From the NCBI GenBank assembly GCA_024685495.1, contig JAIKVT010000121.1, positions 1 to 34,848 on the forward strand: a stretch of DNA of 34,848 bases, written 5' to 3'. The notes under the pieces were generated by a model. That model was given only the letters and a program-made list of their open reading frames with translations. It was not told the origin of the DNA and made no database searches. Source of the stretch: Lachnospiraceae bacterium (GTDB lineage Bacteria > Bacillota > Clostridia > Lachnospirales > Lachnospiraceae). Below, one piece after another: positions 9,361-17,986 of this stretch. The position numbers and the translations under genes were made by a program. How positions within the stretch are numbered: the stretch's first letter is position 1; each line of letters starts with the position of its first letter.

Positions 9361-10962
9361 ATGAGTTTTAAATATTGGCTCCCTGATGAAAACGGGCAGA
9401 AAACAGAGTATGAAACGCAAGATAATGCGGTTATTATTGGGGCTAATGGTTCTGGTAAAAGTAAATTGGGTGCATGGATTGAGTGTCAAAATTTTGATGG
9501 TGTGCATCGTGTTGGAGCACAACGTAATCTGAATTTCAATGAAAATATTCCACTTAAAAACTATTCTGACGCGAAGAATTGGGTTTTTATGGGAGTGGTG
9601 ATGGAAATGATCATAATAAAGGGAAAAGATGGAATTGGGGGCATTATACCACTAGATTGATGGACGATTATGATAGTGTTTTGGCGGCAGTTATAGCATT
9701 AAAAAATAATGAGATTTCTAAATTCCATCAAGAGTGTAAAGATAAAGGAAATAATAAAGAGGAATGGCCTGATACACCCGTTACGTCGATTGATAAAATT
9801 CAACATATATGGGAATCGGTTTTTCCACAACGAGAACTTATAGAAGATGATTCGAAATTTTATGCAGGATTATATAAAAATGGAAATTTTAATAAGTACT
9901 CTGCGACTGAAATGAGTGACGGAAAGCGAGCAGTTCTTTATTTGGCCGCTCAGGTTTTATCTGTGCCAAAGAACAAAATGCTAATTATTGATGAGCCAGA
10001 GGTGCATTTACATCCATCTATAATGAATAGGTTGTGGAAAGAGCTAGAAAAATGTAGAGAAGATTGTTTGTTTATATATATTACTCATGATTTGAATTTT
10101 GCATCTGATTATGTTAATGCAAAAAAATTTGGATTAAAGATTATGATGGAGAGCACTGGAAACTTGAACAGATAATTGAAGAGAGTATACCAGAGAACTT
10201 GTTTTTGAGATATTAGGTAGTAGAAAAAACGTTTTATTTGTGGAAGGTGAAACAAGTAGTTATGATAGTCAATTATATACGCAAATATACCGCGATTATG
10301 TAGTCATTCCGTGTGGAGGATGTGCACAAGTAGTTGAAAGAACTAAGGCATTTAGAAATAGTAAAATATTACATGAATGCACTGTATATGGATTAATTGA
10401 TCGTGATTATAGATCAGAACACGAAATTGCTTCATTGAAGAAAAACGGTATATATGTAATAGATGTTGCTTAGGTAGAAAACGTATTCTTGGTTGAAGTA
10501 TTAATAAGTTTTGTTGCAAAACGTTTTGCGACGGAAAGAGTTGAACAAACAATAGAAAATATAAAGGGTCATGTAATCAATACTAAATTTGCGAATATGA
10601 TTGAACTTCAATTATGTCAAAGCGTGGTTGCAGAGATAAAATATCAACTGTCTTGTATAGAAATTAAAAACAAAAGTGAAGAAGAAGCGAAAAATACATT
10701 GCAGAAAGGATTGGATTCTATTTCATATAATGATATCCGAAATGAAAGAGAAATAATTTTTCGGCAGGCTTTAGAGAGCAATGATTATAAAAGTATATTG
10801 AAAATATTTAACGAGAAGGGTATTTCAAAGACAATAGGCGAGTTTATGGGCATTAAAAATGAGGAATATCAAGGAAAAGTTATTACTCTGTTAAAAGGAG
10901 AGTGTTATGAAGAGATTGCAAGTATATTGAGCGCTTATTTGCCGGATGAAATTCCAAGATGA
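9361..10962 (+). pseudogene. decayed AAA ATPase-DUF4435 fusion (PARIS/AriAB-like)
   Basis: GANGSGKS Walker A, LIIDEPEVHLHPS Walker B, THDLNF; then VEGETSSYDSQLYTQIYRDYVVIPCGGC..TVYGLIDRDYRSEHEI (DUF4435-like); multiple frame changes and an in-frame TAG at 10471-10473. Confidence 0.75.
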
Positions 10963-10981
10963 AGTGATATATATGTTGTAA

Positions 10982-11161
10982 ATGAATAATGCACAAGCTC
11001 CTAAGGGTGCGAAGGGGGTTAATATGTGTCAGGCAGTAGAGGGAATGAAGATAGGAGCAGTTGAAAAAGTAATTTATAATATGCTTGTTAAGTTTATAAA
11101 GAATTTTATGAATAATTTGAAAAAGACAGCTGGACGTCCAAGACAGGACTATATGGTATGA
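10982..11161 (+). CDS. small ORF or fragment, 59 aa, unknown
   Basis: MNNAQAPKGAKGVNMCQAVEGMKIGAVEKVIYNMLVKFIKNFM...; possibly a remnant of an Rpn-like nuclease C terminus. Confidence 0.25.
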   Translation: MNNAQAPKGAKGVNMCQAVEGMKIGAVEKVIYNMLVKFIKNFMNNLKKTAGRPRQDYMV

Positions 11162-11201
11162 TAAATTGACATCATTGTTTGCAAGAAAGTCAATTCTATT
11201 A

Positions 11202-11230
11202 GGGTGGCATCAGAACCACCCGTGCTTTTT
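11202..11230 (+). terminator. rho-independent terminator-like hairpin
   Basis: GGGTGG-CATCAGAA-CCACCC followed by GTGCTTTTTT. Confidence 0.5.
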
Positions 11231-11526
11231 TATATGAATAAAACTGATAGAAGATAATAAACCTTAGTTAGATGACTTTGACTTTTAGGAAGATAGACAA
11301 TTATATTGAAACATTTATTGTGTTAAAGTTGCAGATGAATGGAAAAAGAAGGGTTAATATTTATTAATTGTTGGATCCAATAATCTTCAAGTCATAAAAA
11401 AACCGATGTATATGGACAAAACATAAATAAAGGATGCAATAAAACTAGCGAAGATAATAGGATGTAAACACATTTGAATTATGATTAGGTTGTAGTAGAA
11501 TATAGGAGTGAAAGGAGGTAGAAGCT

Positions 11527-12684
11527 ATGCCGACAGTAAAAGTAAGTATTCAACCAGAAATTATTAGTTGGGCAATGAGCCAAACAGACGAAAGTCAACT
11601 TGGAACAGCATTATTAAGTAATATTCGGAAATGGCTTGATGGCACAAAGACGCCTACCTTCAATCAGATAGAAGAATTTAGCCGTAAATCACATATACCG
11701 CTTGGTTATTTCTTTTTGCAAAAGCCACCGGTTGAGAATATTGAGCTGTTAGAATATAGAACTATTGATAGTGTGGAACTTGCTAACCCAAGTAGAGACA
11801 TGATTGATACCATCAATGACATGAAAAGGGTACAAGATTGGATGAAAGAGTATCGCCAAGAGACAGGCTTTGATACGCTTAGAATTGTGGGTAGTTTGAG
11901 TGGGCAAAAAGAACATGAGTATATCGCAGAATGTATAAGGCAAGACATGGATTTGGATCGCGAATGGTTTAGGCAGCAAAAAGATGCAAATGATTCTTTT
12001 AAATATATTAGAGGGCAGTTAGAAGAAAGTGGTGTATTAGTAATGCTTAATGGTATTGTTGGGAAAAACACTCATAGGGCTTTGAATATTAATGAGTTTA
12101 GAGCCTTTGCGATGGTGGACGAGTGGGCACCGTTGATATTTATAAATAGTGTTGATTCTCAAGGGGCAAAAGTATTTTCTTTATTTCATGAAATTGCGCA
12201 TATATGGCTGGGAGAGGACGATCTATATAATGATAGAGGAAACAGTGAAAATGTTAACCAAATAGAGGTAATATGTAATGCTGTAGCAAGTGAATTGATG
12301 GTTCCATTTGATGTGTTTTTAAATGAATGGAATAGTATTAATGAAGGAGACGAACAAGAAACAATAACTTGTTTGTCAAGGGTTTTTAATTGTAGTAAAA
12401 CAGTAATTGCAAGAAAAGCGTTGGACATAAAAAAAATTAGTAAAAAAATGTATGATGATATAGTAGAAGACGCTATTATAGAGTATAAGACTATGAAAGA
12501 GAATAAAACATCAGGTGGCAATTACTATAATAATGCAAAAAATCGGCTTGATGGATGCTTTGTGAAAGCTCTTTGTAATAGTGTTGCATCTGGTAGAACA
12601 ACCTTTACAGAAGTATTTAGGTTAACGAATACTAGTAGAAAGACTTTTTTGGAAGTTGCTTCGAGTCTAGGAGGTGAGATTTGA
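11527..12684 (+). CDS. ImmA/IrrE family metallopeptidase-like protein with N-terminal HTH-like region
   Basis: FSLFHEIAHIWLGEDD (HExxH); SNIRKWLDGTKTPTFNQIEEFSRKSHIPLGYFFLQKPP; AGGAGG upstream. Confidence 0.85.
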   Translation: MPTVKVSIQPEIISWAMSQTDESQLGTALLSNIRKWLDGTKTPTFNQIEEFSRKSHIPLGYFFLQKPPVENIELLEYRTIDSVELANPSRDMIDTINDMKRVQDWMKEYRQETGFDTLRIVGSLSGQKEHEYIAECIRQDMDLDREWFRQQKDANDSFKYIRGQLEESGVLVMLNGIVGKNTHRALNINEFRAFAMVDEWAPLIFINSVDSQGAKVFSLFHEIAHIWLGEDDLYNDRGNSENVNQIEVICNAVASELMVPFDVFLNEWNSINEGDEQETITCLSRVFNCSKTVIARKALDIKKISKKMYDDIVEDAIIEYKTMKENKTSGGNYYNNAKNRLDGCFVKALCNSVASGRTTFTEVFRLTNTSRKTFLEVASSLGGEI

Positions 12685-13202
12685 TGGGAAAACAGGAGAC
12701 ATTTCTTGTTGATTCAAATACATTTATTACACCATTTAGATTGTATTATTCGTTTGATTTAGTCCCCTCATATTGGAAAGAATTAAAAAAATATCTTGAC
12801 TCTGGAAGCATTGTAGTTCTTGATTTAGTAAAAAAAGAGATTGAGGGAGGAAAAGATGAACTGTCTGAATGGCTTTCTGGGGTGGATGATCTTATTGTTG
12901 TACCTAAAGTAACTGAACAAACAGTAAAATCGTATCAAGAAGTAATGCGGTTTGTGTCAAGTTCAGGATACTATAAGGAATCAGCGTTATCGAGTTGGGC
13001 ACCATCGAATGTTGCAGATCCATGGCTTATTGCATCAGCTAAAACAAATGGTTATACACTTGTGACTGAAGAAAAAAAGTCGGGTGGATTAAGCAAGAAG
13101 AATCCCAACAAGTATGCAAAGATTCCGGATGTAGCGGAACAATTGGGGGTCAAGACAATAAGAATTTATGACATGATGAGGAGATTAGGAATCATTATTT
13201 AA
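12684..13202 (+). CDS. DUF4411 PIN-like protein, partner of the ImmA/IrrE gene
   Basis: FLVDSNTFITPFRLYYSFDLVPSYWKEL..VADPWLIASAKTNGYTLVTEE; ATG overlaps the upstream TGA; AGGAGGTGA RBS. Confidence 0.8.
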   Translation: MGKQETFLVDSNTFITPFRLYYSFDLVPSYWKELKKYLDSGSIVVLDLVKKEIEGGKDELSEWLSGVDDLIVVPKVTEQTVKSYQEVMRFVSSSGYYKESALSSWAPSNVADPWLIASAKTNGYTLVTEEKKSGGLSKKNPNKYAKIPDVAEQLGVKTIRIYDMMRRLGIII

Positions 13203-13563
13203 CATTGACTATTAGTTGCTGAAAACACTGCTTGTAGCAGGTTTTGAATTAAACGCGTTCATAATCCTATGCGATGATGACATTGTTAAGAATAATTGCT
13301 ATTGGCACCGTATTTGATACAAGAAATGGGTAAAGAAGAACGACAAATTATGTAAAACACATAGGTTGCGATTTGCTTATTAGTGAGACCATGTTTTCAA
13401 AAGCAGATACTACTACGTTAAGAAGAGAGAAGCGTGAACTTCAGATTGTTTATGAAGATAGAGATTATTATTGTTCTGCACTGCGTCGAGATGGATCACT
13501 TATTGATGTGACAGTATGGCTTCAGTAGGTAATGGTAAAAAGTATACATAGCAGGAGAGCATT

Positions 13564-13764
13564 ATGAAGGCTAATGATGAAGCAATGTATTGGATGGAAA
13601 ATGAATAATGGTTCAGGCTTAATAAAGAAAACGATTGTATAGAGCTTACTGCATCTGCACCACAGCGAGCGGTAGAAAGCTTTCAGTTGTATCTTCTAAG
13701 GAATGATTTGCCTGTGGAAGATATGGTGATTCCAGATGAAACAAAATGTTTAACTAGTACTTGA
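13564..13764 (+). pseudogene. small degenerate ORF with in-frame stop
   Basis: MKANDEAMYWMENE*WFRLNKENDCIELTASAPQRAVESFQLYLLRNDLPVEDMVIPDETK; TAA at 13606-13608 inside an otherwise continuous 66-codon frame. Confidence 0.45.
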
Positions 13765-13766
13765 TA

Positions 13767-13799
13767 TTTTGGGTACATTTTGGGTACATTTTGGGTACA
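13767..13799. repeat. three perfect tandem copies of TTTTGGGTACA
   Basis: Directly readable 3 x 11 bp. Confidence 0.9.
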
Positions 13800-13982
13800 G
13801 GAGGTTTTGAATGATACGAATTTGACGGAAAACGTATCAAAAGATACGCAGAAAATGTACGTAGAATAAAGGATATAACGGTTTGAAAAAGACGAGCCAT
13901 TGAGTCTTTATAGGTTATTCGAAGAAACTGAGGTTAACAAAGCAGGACAGCGTGTTAATAAGTATGGGGTATCATTATGATC

Positions 13983-14193
13983 ATGTTTATAGATATGAAT
14001 GCGCGTATAGATGAACATTTGATAAACTATGCGTATTTTTACGAGCCAGGATTAGAGTTTTACAAAGAACAAAAAACGGTTGGAACATAATCTATTTTGT
14101 ACTTTTTTTAGTGAAGACAATATTATAGATGCATATAATATTGAAGAAGAATGGTTTCCATTTATAGAGGCGGACATATCTTTTGGATTAGGA
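13983..14193 (+). pseudogene. truncated, frameshifted fragment, possibly the N-terminal part of a TIR-type protein
   Basis: MFIDMNARIDEHLINYAYFYEPGLEFYKEQK then, in another frame, CTFFSEDNIIDAYNIEEEWFPFIEADI before abrupt loss of similarity at the retron junction. Confidence 0.3.
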
Positions 14194-14203
14194 TAAATGA
14201 TAT

Positions 14204-15115
14204 ATGAATGATGCAGAAATAAAAGCAAAGGCAGATGAGATTGCTCGACTGTGTTTAGTTAAGTGGGAAATAAAGGATGATGATGTAAGGATTCTGAAAT
14301 TTAAGGAGGAATTACCGCATTTCATACGAGAATTTGATGATTCATCGATGCCTATGATAGAGAATCTACTTCATCGTTTTGATTATTTTTCGCATGAGAA
14401 TGTCAATAAGAGACTTGTTGAATTATATACCAAGATAAGTGCGAAATATGATTTAGATCCAATACTTACTGCATATAGTACGGTTAAATCAGCAACTGGG
14501 AGAATTAACAGTAGTAACGATTATGTCTCAGAATTTGGTTTTTTAAACCATATCAGTAAAAACTACATCTTTACAGATGTTGATACAGAAGCAGGACGTG
14601 ATGAATGGATTTATTTTGACACTGTCGTACTTATAGATGATATCTGTGGATCGGGAGATACTTTAAAGAGTTTTCTAAAAGATAGATATGATATTTTTAA
14701 AGATAAAAGAGTGATTTACGTTGTGATTTGCGCAATGAGTAAAGCAATAACTAAGATTGAAGAATTTGCGTCAATTAAAGGGTTTAATGTCGTTGTAGAA
14801 TGTTCTGTAAAATTTGATAAGGCGATTGAGGATTCAGAATTGAAATGCAGGAAGAATGAATTTATAAGATTATCTGAGGATCTTGATATATATGGTCACG
14901 ACATATTAGGGCATAGACATGCTGAGTCATTGGTTGCATATTATAATAATACGCCTAATAATACTTTAGGTGTTTTTAGAAAAGTTACAAGTAAAAATCA
15001 TGCTATTTTCCCAAGAGATGACGATGCAAAGATAAACATAGAAGAAATGAAAAAGGCTAGCGAAAAGAGAAAAAGAAATAATTATAATAATAGGATGGTA
15101 AGCTATAGTGAATGA
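14204..15115 (+). CDS. phosphoribosyltransferase-like protein, retron-associated candidate effector
   Basis: VVLIDDICGSGDTLKSFL (PRPP-loop-like), HRHAESLVAYYNNTPNNTLGVF; overlaps the wHTH ORF by 8 nt. Confidence 0.75.
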   Translation: MNDAEIKAKADEIARLCLVKWEIKDDDVRILKFKEELPHFIREFDDSSMPMIENLLHRFDYFSHENVNKRLVELYTKISAKYDLDPILTAYSTVKSATGRINSSNDYVSEFGFLNHISKNYIFTDVDTEAGRDEWIYFDTVVLIDDICGSGDTLKSFLKDRYDIFKDKRVIYVVICAMSKAITKIEEFASIKGFNVVVECSVKFDKAIEDSELKCRKNEFIRLSEDLDIYGHDILGHRHAESLVAYYNNTPNNTLGVFRKVTSKNHAIFPRDDDAKINIEEMKKASEKRKRNNYNNRMVSYSE

Positions 15116-15443
15116 ATATGTTGAACTGTTAATTTTAGCTTATTTTAGGGAATATAGGACAAGTTACTCTGTGTCAGATTTGGCGTATAAATTAGGCTTG
15201 ACAATAGAGTTGTTGAATTCATACATTGAAGAGTTATTGGAGAAAAAAGAATTATGTATAAAAGAGAATATGATTTCAATTTCTAAAGGAGGGCGTCTTG
15301 CATTAGAAAATTCTGATATGGAAAACTATTCTTTTGATAGTGAATCATATTTAATTGATGGTGTTAAAGAGAAATGGCCTATAGAAAAGGTCTATCCGGT
15401 TCATAGTTTTTCTAAAAATAAGTGGAGAGGAGGGGAGGAATAG
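15108..15443 (+). CDS. winged-helix DNA-binding-like protein, retron-associated
   Basis: YSVSDLAYKLGLTIELLNSYIEELLEKKELCIKENMISISKGGRLALE. Confidence 0.7.
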   Translation: MNEYVELLILAYFREYRTSYSVSDLAYKLGLTIELLNSYIEELLEKKELCIKENMISISKGGRLALENSDMENYSFDSESYLIDGVKEKWPIEKVYPVHSFSKNKWRGGEE

Positions 15444-15684
15444 CCATTATTTTAAAGCACATTTGTTAGAAGGCGAAAGGACAGTGGACTTTCATAGTTT
15501 TAAGGTTTCTTAATTTGCAGTAAGAGAAAGGCAAGCTTTCTCTTACTGTGAATGTTGGCATAACAACATTTACAGTCTATATTTTCCTCTTCGCGCGGAG
15601 ATATCCGCGCTCAGACTCAAATATAGACTGCATATCACAAATACAGATTTTAGTAGCAAATGTGCTTTAGAATGATGGTTGTTT
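15438..15684 (+). ncRNA. retron msr-msd ncRNA
   Basis: 31-nt a1/a2 pairing 15438-15468 with 15654-15684 (with G-U wobbles). Hairpins: 15518-15548 (13-bp perfect, GCAAG loop); 15551-15570 (7 bp); 15573-15630 (12-bp outer stem with 7-bp GC-rich inner stem, GATA loop). Immediately 5' of the RT. Confidence 0.88.
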
Positions 15685-16704
15685 AGATATATGGGATATA
15701 TAGAGGAACTTCAGATAGTATTAATTGAACAAAATGAACCGGAGGAAGATATTGATGCTGCGTGTAAATATGCAGAGAACCTTATTTCATTGGATATGCC
15801 AGTGATATTTAATAGAGAACATTTTTCATTGTTGGTTGGTCGAGAGAAGGAGGATATTTACAAGATAATATCGTCTCTTGAAAGTCATTATTACCAGCAG
15901 ATAACCATAAAGAAAAAAAGCGGTGGAGATCGTATCCTTTCTGTGCCGGCTTTAACATTAAAAGAAATTCAGAAGTGGATTTTAGATAATGTCCTTAGTA
16001 AGATGTATGTTTCTCCATATGCAATGGGTTTTCAAAAAGAAAGGTCTATAGTAACGAATGCCAAAGCACACGTTGGGAAAAAGTGCGTTGTAAATTTAGA
16101 TTTAAAAGAATTCTTTCCAAGTGTAAAGCTTGAAAAGGTCTTTAGAGCTTTTTATTATTATGGATACACCATAAGTGTTTCATATCTTATGGCTAGACTA
16201 TGTACATATAATAATGAATTACCGCAAGGAGCGCCAACAAGTCCTTATCTATCAAATGTTGTTTGCTTAAAAATGGATAAAAGGATTTCGGAACTTGCAA
16301 AAAAGTATGATGCATCCTATACAAGGTATGCTGATGATATTACGTTATCTGCAAATACTGATATATCAAATATTATACCGATTGTCGAGAAAATAGTAAC
16401 CGATGAAGGGTTTTCCTTAAATGAAAAAAAGACGCGAGTGTTATATGAATATCAAAGGCAAGAAGTTACAGGACTCTTGGTTAGTGGAAATAAGGTTAGG
16501 GTTGATAAGAAATATATTAAGAAGCTAAAACAAGAAATATATTACTGCAAGAAATATGGAGTAACTGATCATTTAAGGCATATTAGGTGTGATAAGCGTT
16601 TTTATAAGGAACATATGTATGGGAAGGCATATTTTGTTAAGATGGTAGATGCTCATCTTGGACAGTGGATTATTAAGGAATTAGATTCAATAGCATGGGA
16701 GTGA
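15679..16704 (+). CDS. retron reverse transcriptase
   Basis: NAKAH (retron NAxxH), NLDLKEFFPSV, LPQGAPTSPYLSN, YTRYADDITLS, EVTGLLVSGNKVRV. TTG 15679 or ATG 15691 start unresolved. Confidence 0.93.
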   Translation: MFRYMGYIEELQIVLIEQNEPEEDIDAACKYAENLISLDMPVIFNREHFSLLVGREKEDIYKIISSLESHYYQQITIKKKSGGDRILSVPALTLKEIQKWILDNVLSKMYVSPYAMGFQKERSIVTNAKAHVGKKCVVNLDLKEFFPSVKLEKVFRAFYYYGYTISVSYLMARLCTYNNELPQGAPTSPYLSNVVCLKMDKRISELAKKYDASYTRYADDITLSANTDISNIIPIVEKIVTDEGFSLNEKKTRVLYEYQRQEVTGLLVSGNKVRVDKKYIKKLKQEIYYCKKYGVTDHLRHIRCDKRFYKEHMYGKAYFVKMVDAHLGQWIIKELDSIAWE

Positions 16705-16713
16705 TTTGATTTT

Positions 16714-17301
16714 ATGGTTGCAGATATGGATAAACTATACAAAATGAGAGACTATGCAAATCAGCTTTCCCAAGGGATAGATCCTACATCAGGCATATCT
16801 TTTCCAGATGATTCGATTATGAATATTAGAAAAATTAAGCTTCATAATAAAGAAGTATGCAAACTTATAGACTCAATTATTATTGCGGCAAGTCGTCGTA
16901 CCTCAGCAGAAGCGAGAAAGATTCCTTTCTTTATGCTAGCAGAAGCTAAGGAGAGTTTTCAATATTTTGAAGAACATCCAGTATCTATCAGTATGTTATG
17001 TAATAGAATCAACGAGTGTGCAATGAATGGAATGTCAAAGGTTCGCCCGATGGTGATTACTCGTGGACTAACTAATTTGGGGTATCTGGAAGAAATATTT
17101 CGAGATGAAGAAGAGCGTTTTAAGGTTCCAACCGAGAGGGGATCAATGATTGGTATCAGTAAGGAAAGAAGAAAAAACCAATATGGGAATGAGTATACAG
17201 TTAATTTATATGATTTGCAGGCACAGAAGTTTGTAATTACAAATATAGAAGAAATCTTGAATGCTGCAGTAGAAAAGAAGATGTTGGATGGATTATTGTA
17301 A
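16714..17301 (+). CDS. conserved-looking hypothetical protein downstream of the retron RT
   Basis: 195 aa, 9 nt after the RT stop; KLYKMRDYANQLSQGIDPTSGISFPDDSIMN...FKVPTERGSMIGIS...YTVNLYDLQAQKFVITNIEEIL. Confidence 0.7.
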   Translation: MVADMDKLYKMRDYANQLSQGIDPTSGISFPDDSIMNIRKIKLHNKEVCKLIDSIIIAASRRTSAEARKIPFFMLAEAKESFQYFEEHPVSISMLCNRINECAMNGMSKVRPMVITRGLTNLGYLEEIFRDEEERFKVPTERGSMIGISKERRKNQYGNEYTVNLYDLQAQKFVITNIEEILNAAVEKKMLDGLL

Positions 17302-17449
17302 CTAAGTGAACAATGTGGTAGATGATTCCTAAGTATAAATGTATATTAAAGGTTGAAAGATGGATGTTCAATTACTTATATAAATAGTACAAGAAGTATT
17401 AAGAAGATTTGAGTATTATTTGAATAAAATCACCAAGGTAAGGGGAAAT

Positions 17450-17790
17450 ATAGAATCGTTGAGGACACTTTATGGGAAATTGCGAGTCAGATAATGGACA
17501 ATAATCTGGCTAATAAATAGCTTAAATCGGATATTTTTAGAGATAGAACATATAAAAATAGGACTGTTGCCGGTCTTGATCGAATTAAGAAATTTTGCGA
17601 GAATAATAATCTGATTACCGATTATATTCAGAAGGCTGAAATACGATTTGATGATTCCTTTGCCGAGAAGAATGCAAGGGGAGCTGCTTGAATCTAGAAA
17701 ATGTCAGATGCTGTTGGATGCAGCGGATGAGATTGACCTTTCTGATACAAGGGTATTTCAGACACAGTTTTCTGAGCTGTTGTAGCGATA
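17450..17790 (+). pseudogene. degenerate coding remnant, family unknown
   Basis: Protein-like stretches broken by stops/frame changes, e.g. TVAGLDRIKKFCENNNLITDYIQKAEIRFDDSFAEKNARGAA. Confidence 0.35.
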
Positions 17791-17986
17791 TCCATATAAA
17801 TAGTATGTTATAACTGGTTTCGAAAAGAAGAGTATACAATTAATATCTGAATCCTGTATATGGAACAAGTAGAGGATTACAATATGGATGCTTTCAAGGA
17901 AGAATATATGAACATTCAAATCTTGAGACGTATGCTTGAGGAGTTCTGAAACAATACATGAATTATTGGAGGCAGTTTGAAATCAG

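Noticed and set aside
9570-9660. Programmed -1 frameshifting at GGGTTTTTA in the AAA-DUF4435 gene
   Set aside because: No canonical slippery heptamer in frame, and further lesions downstream (second frame change, TAG at 10471) point to pseudogene decay.
1642-11440. Shared AATAAAGGATGCAA near 1642 and 11426
   Set aside because: A 14-bp match in AT-rich DNA of this length can occur by chance; flanks do not align.
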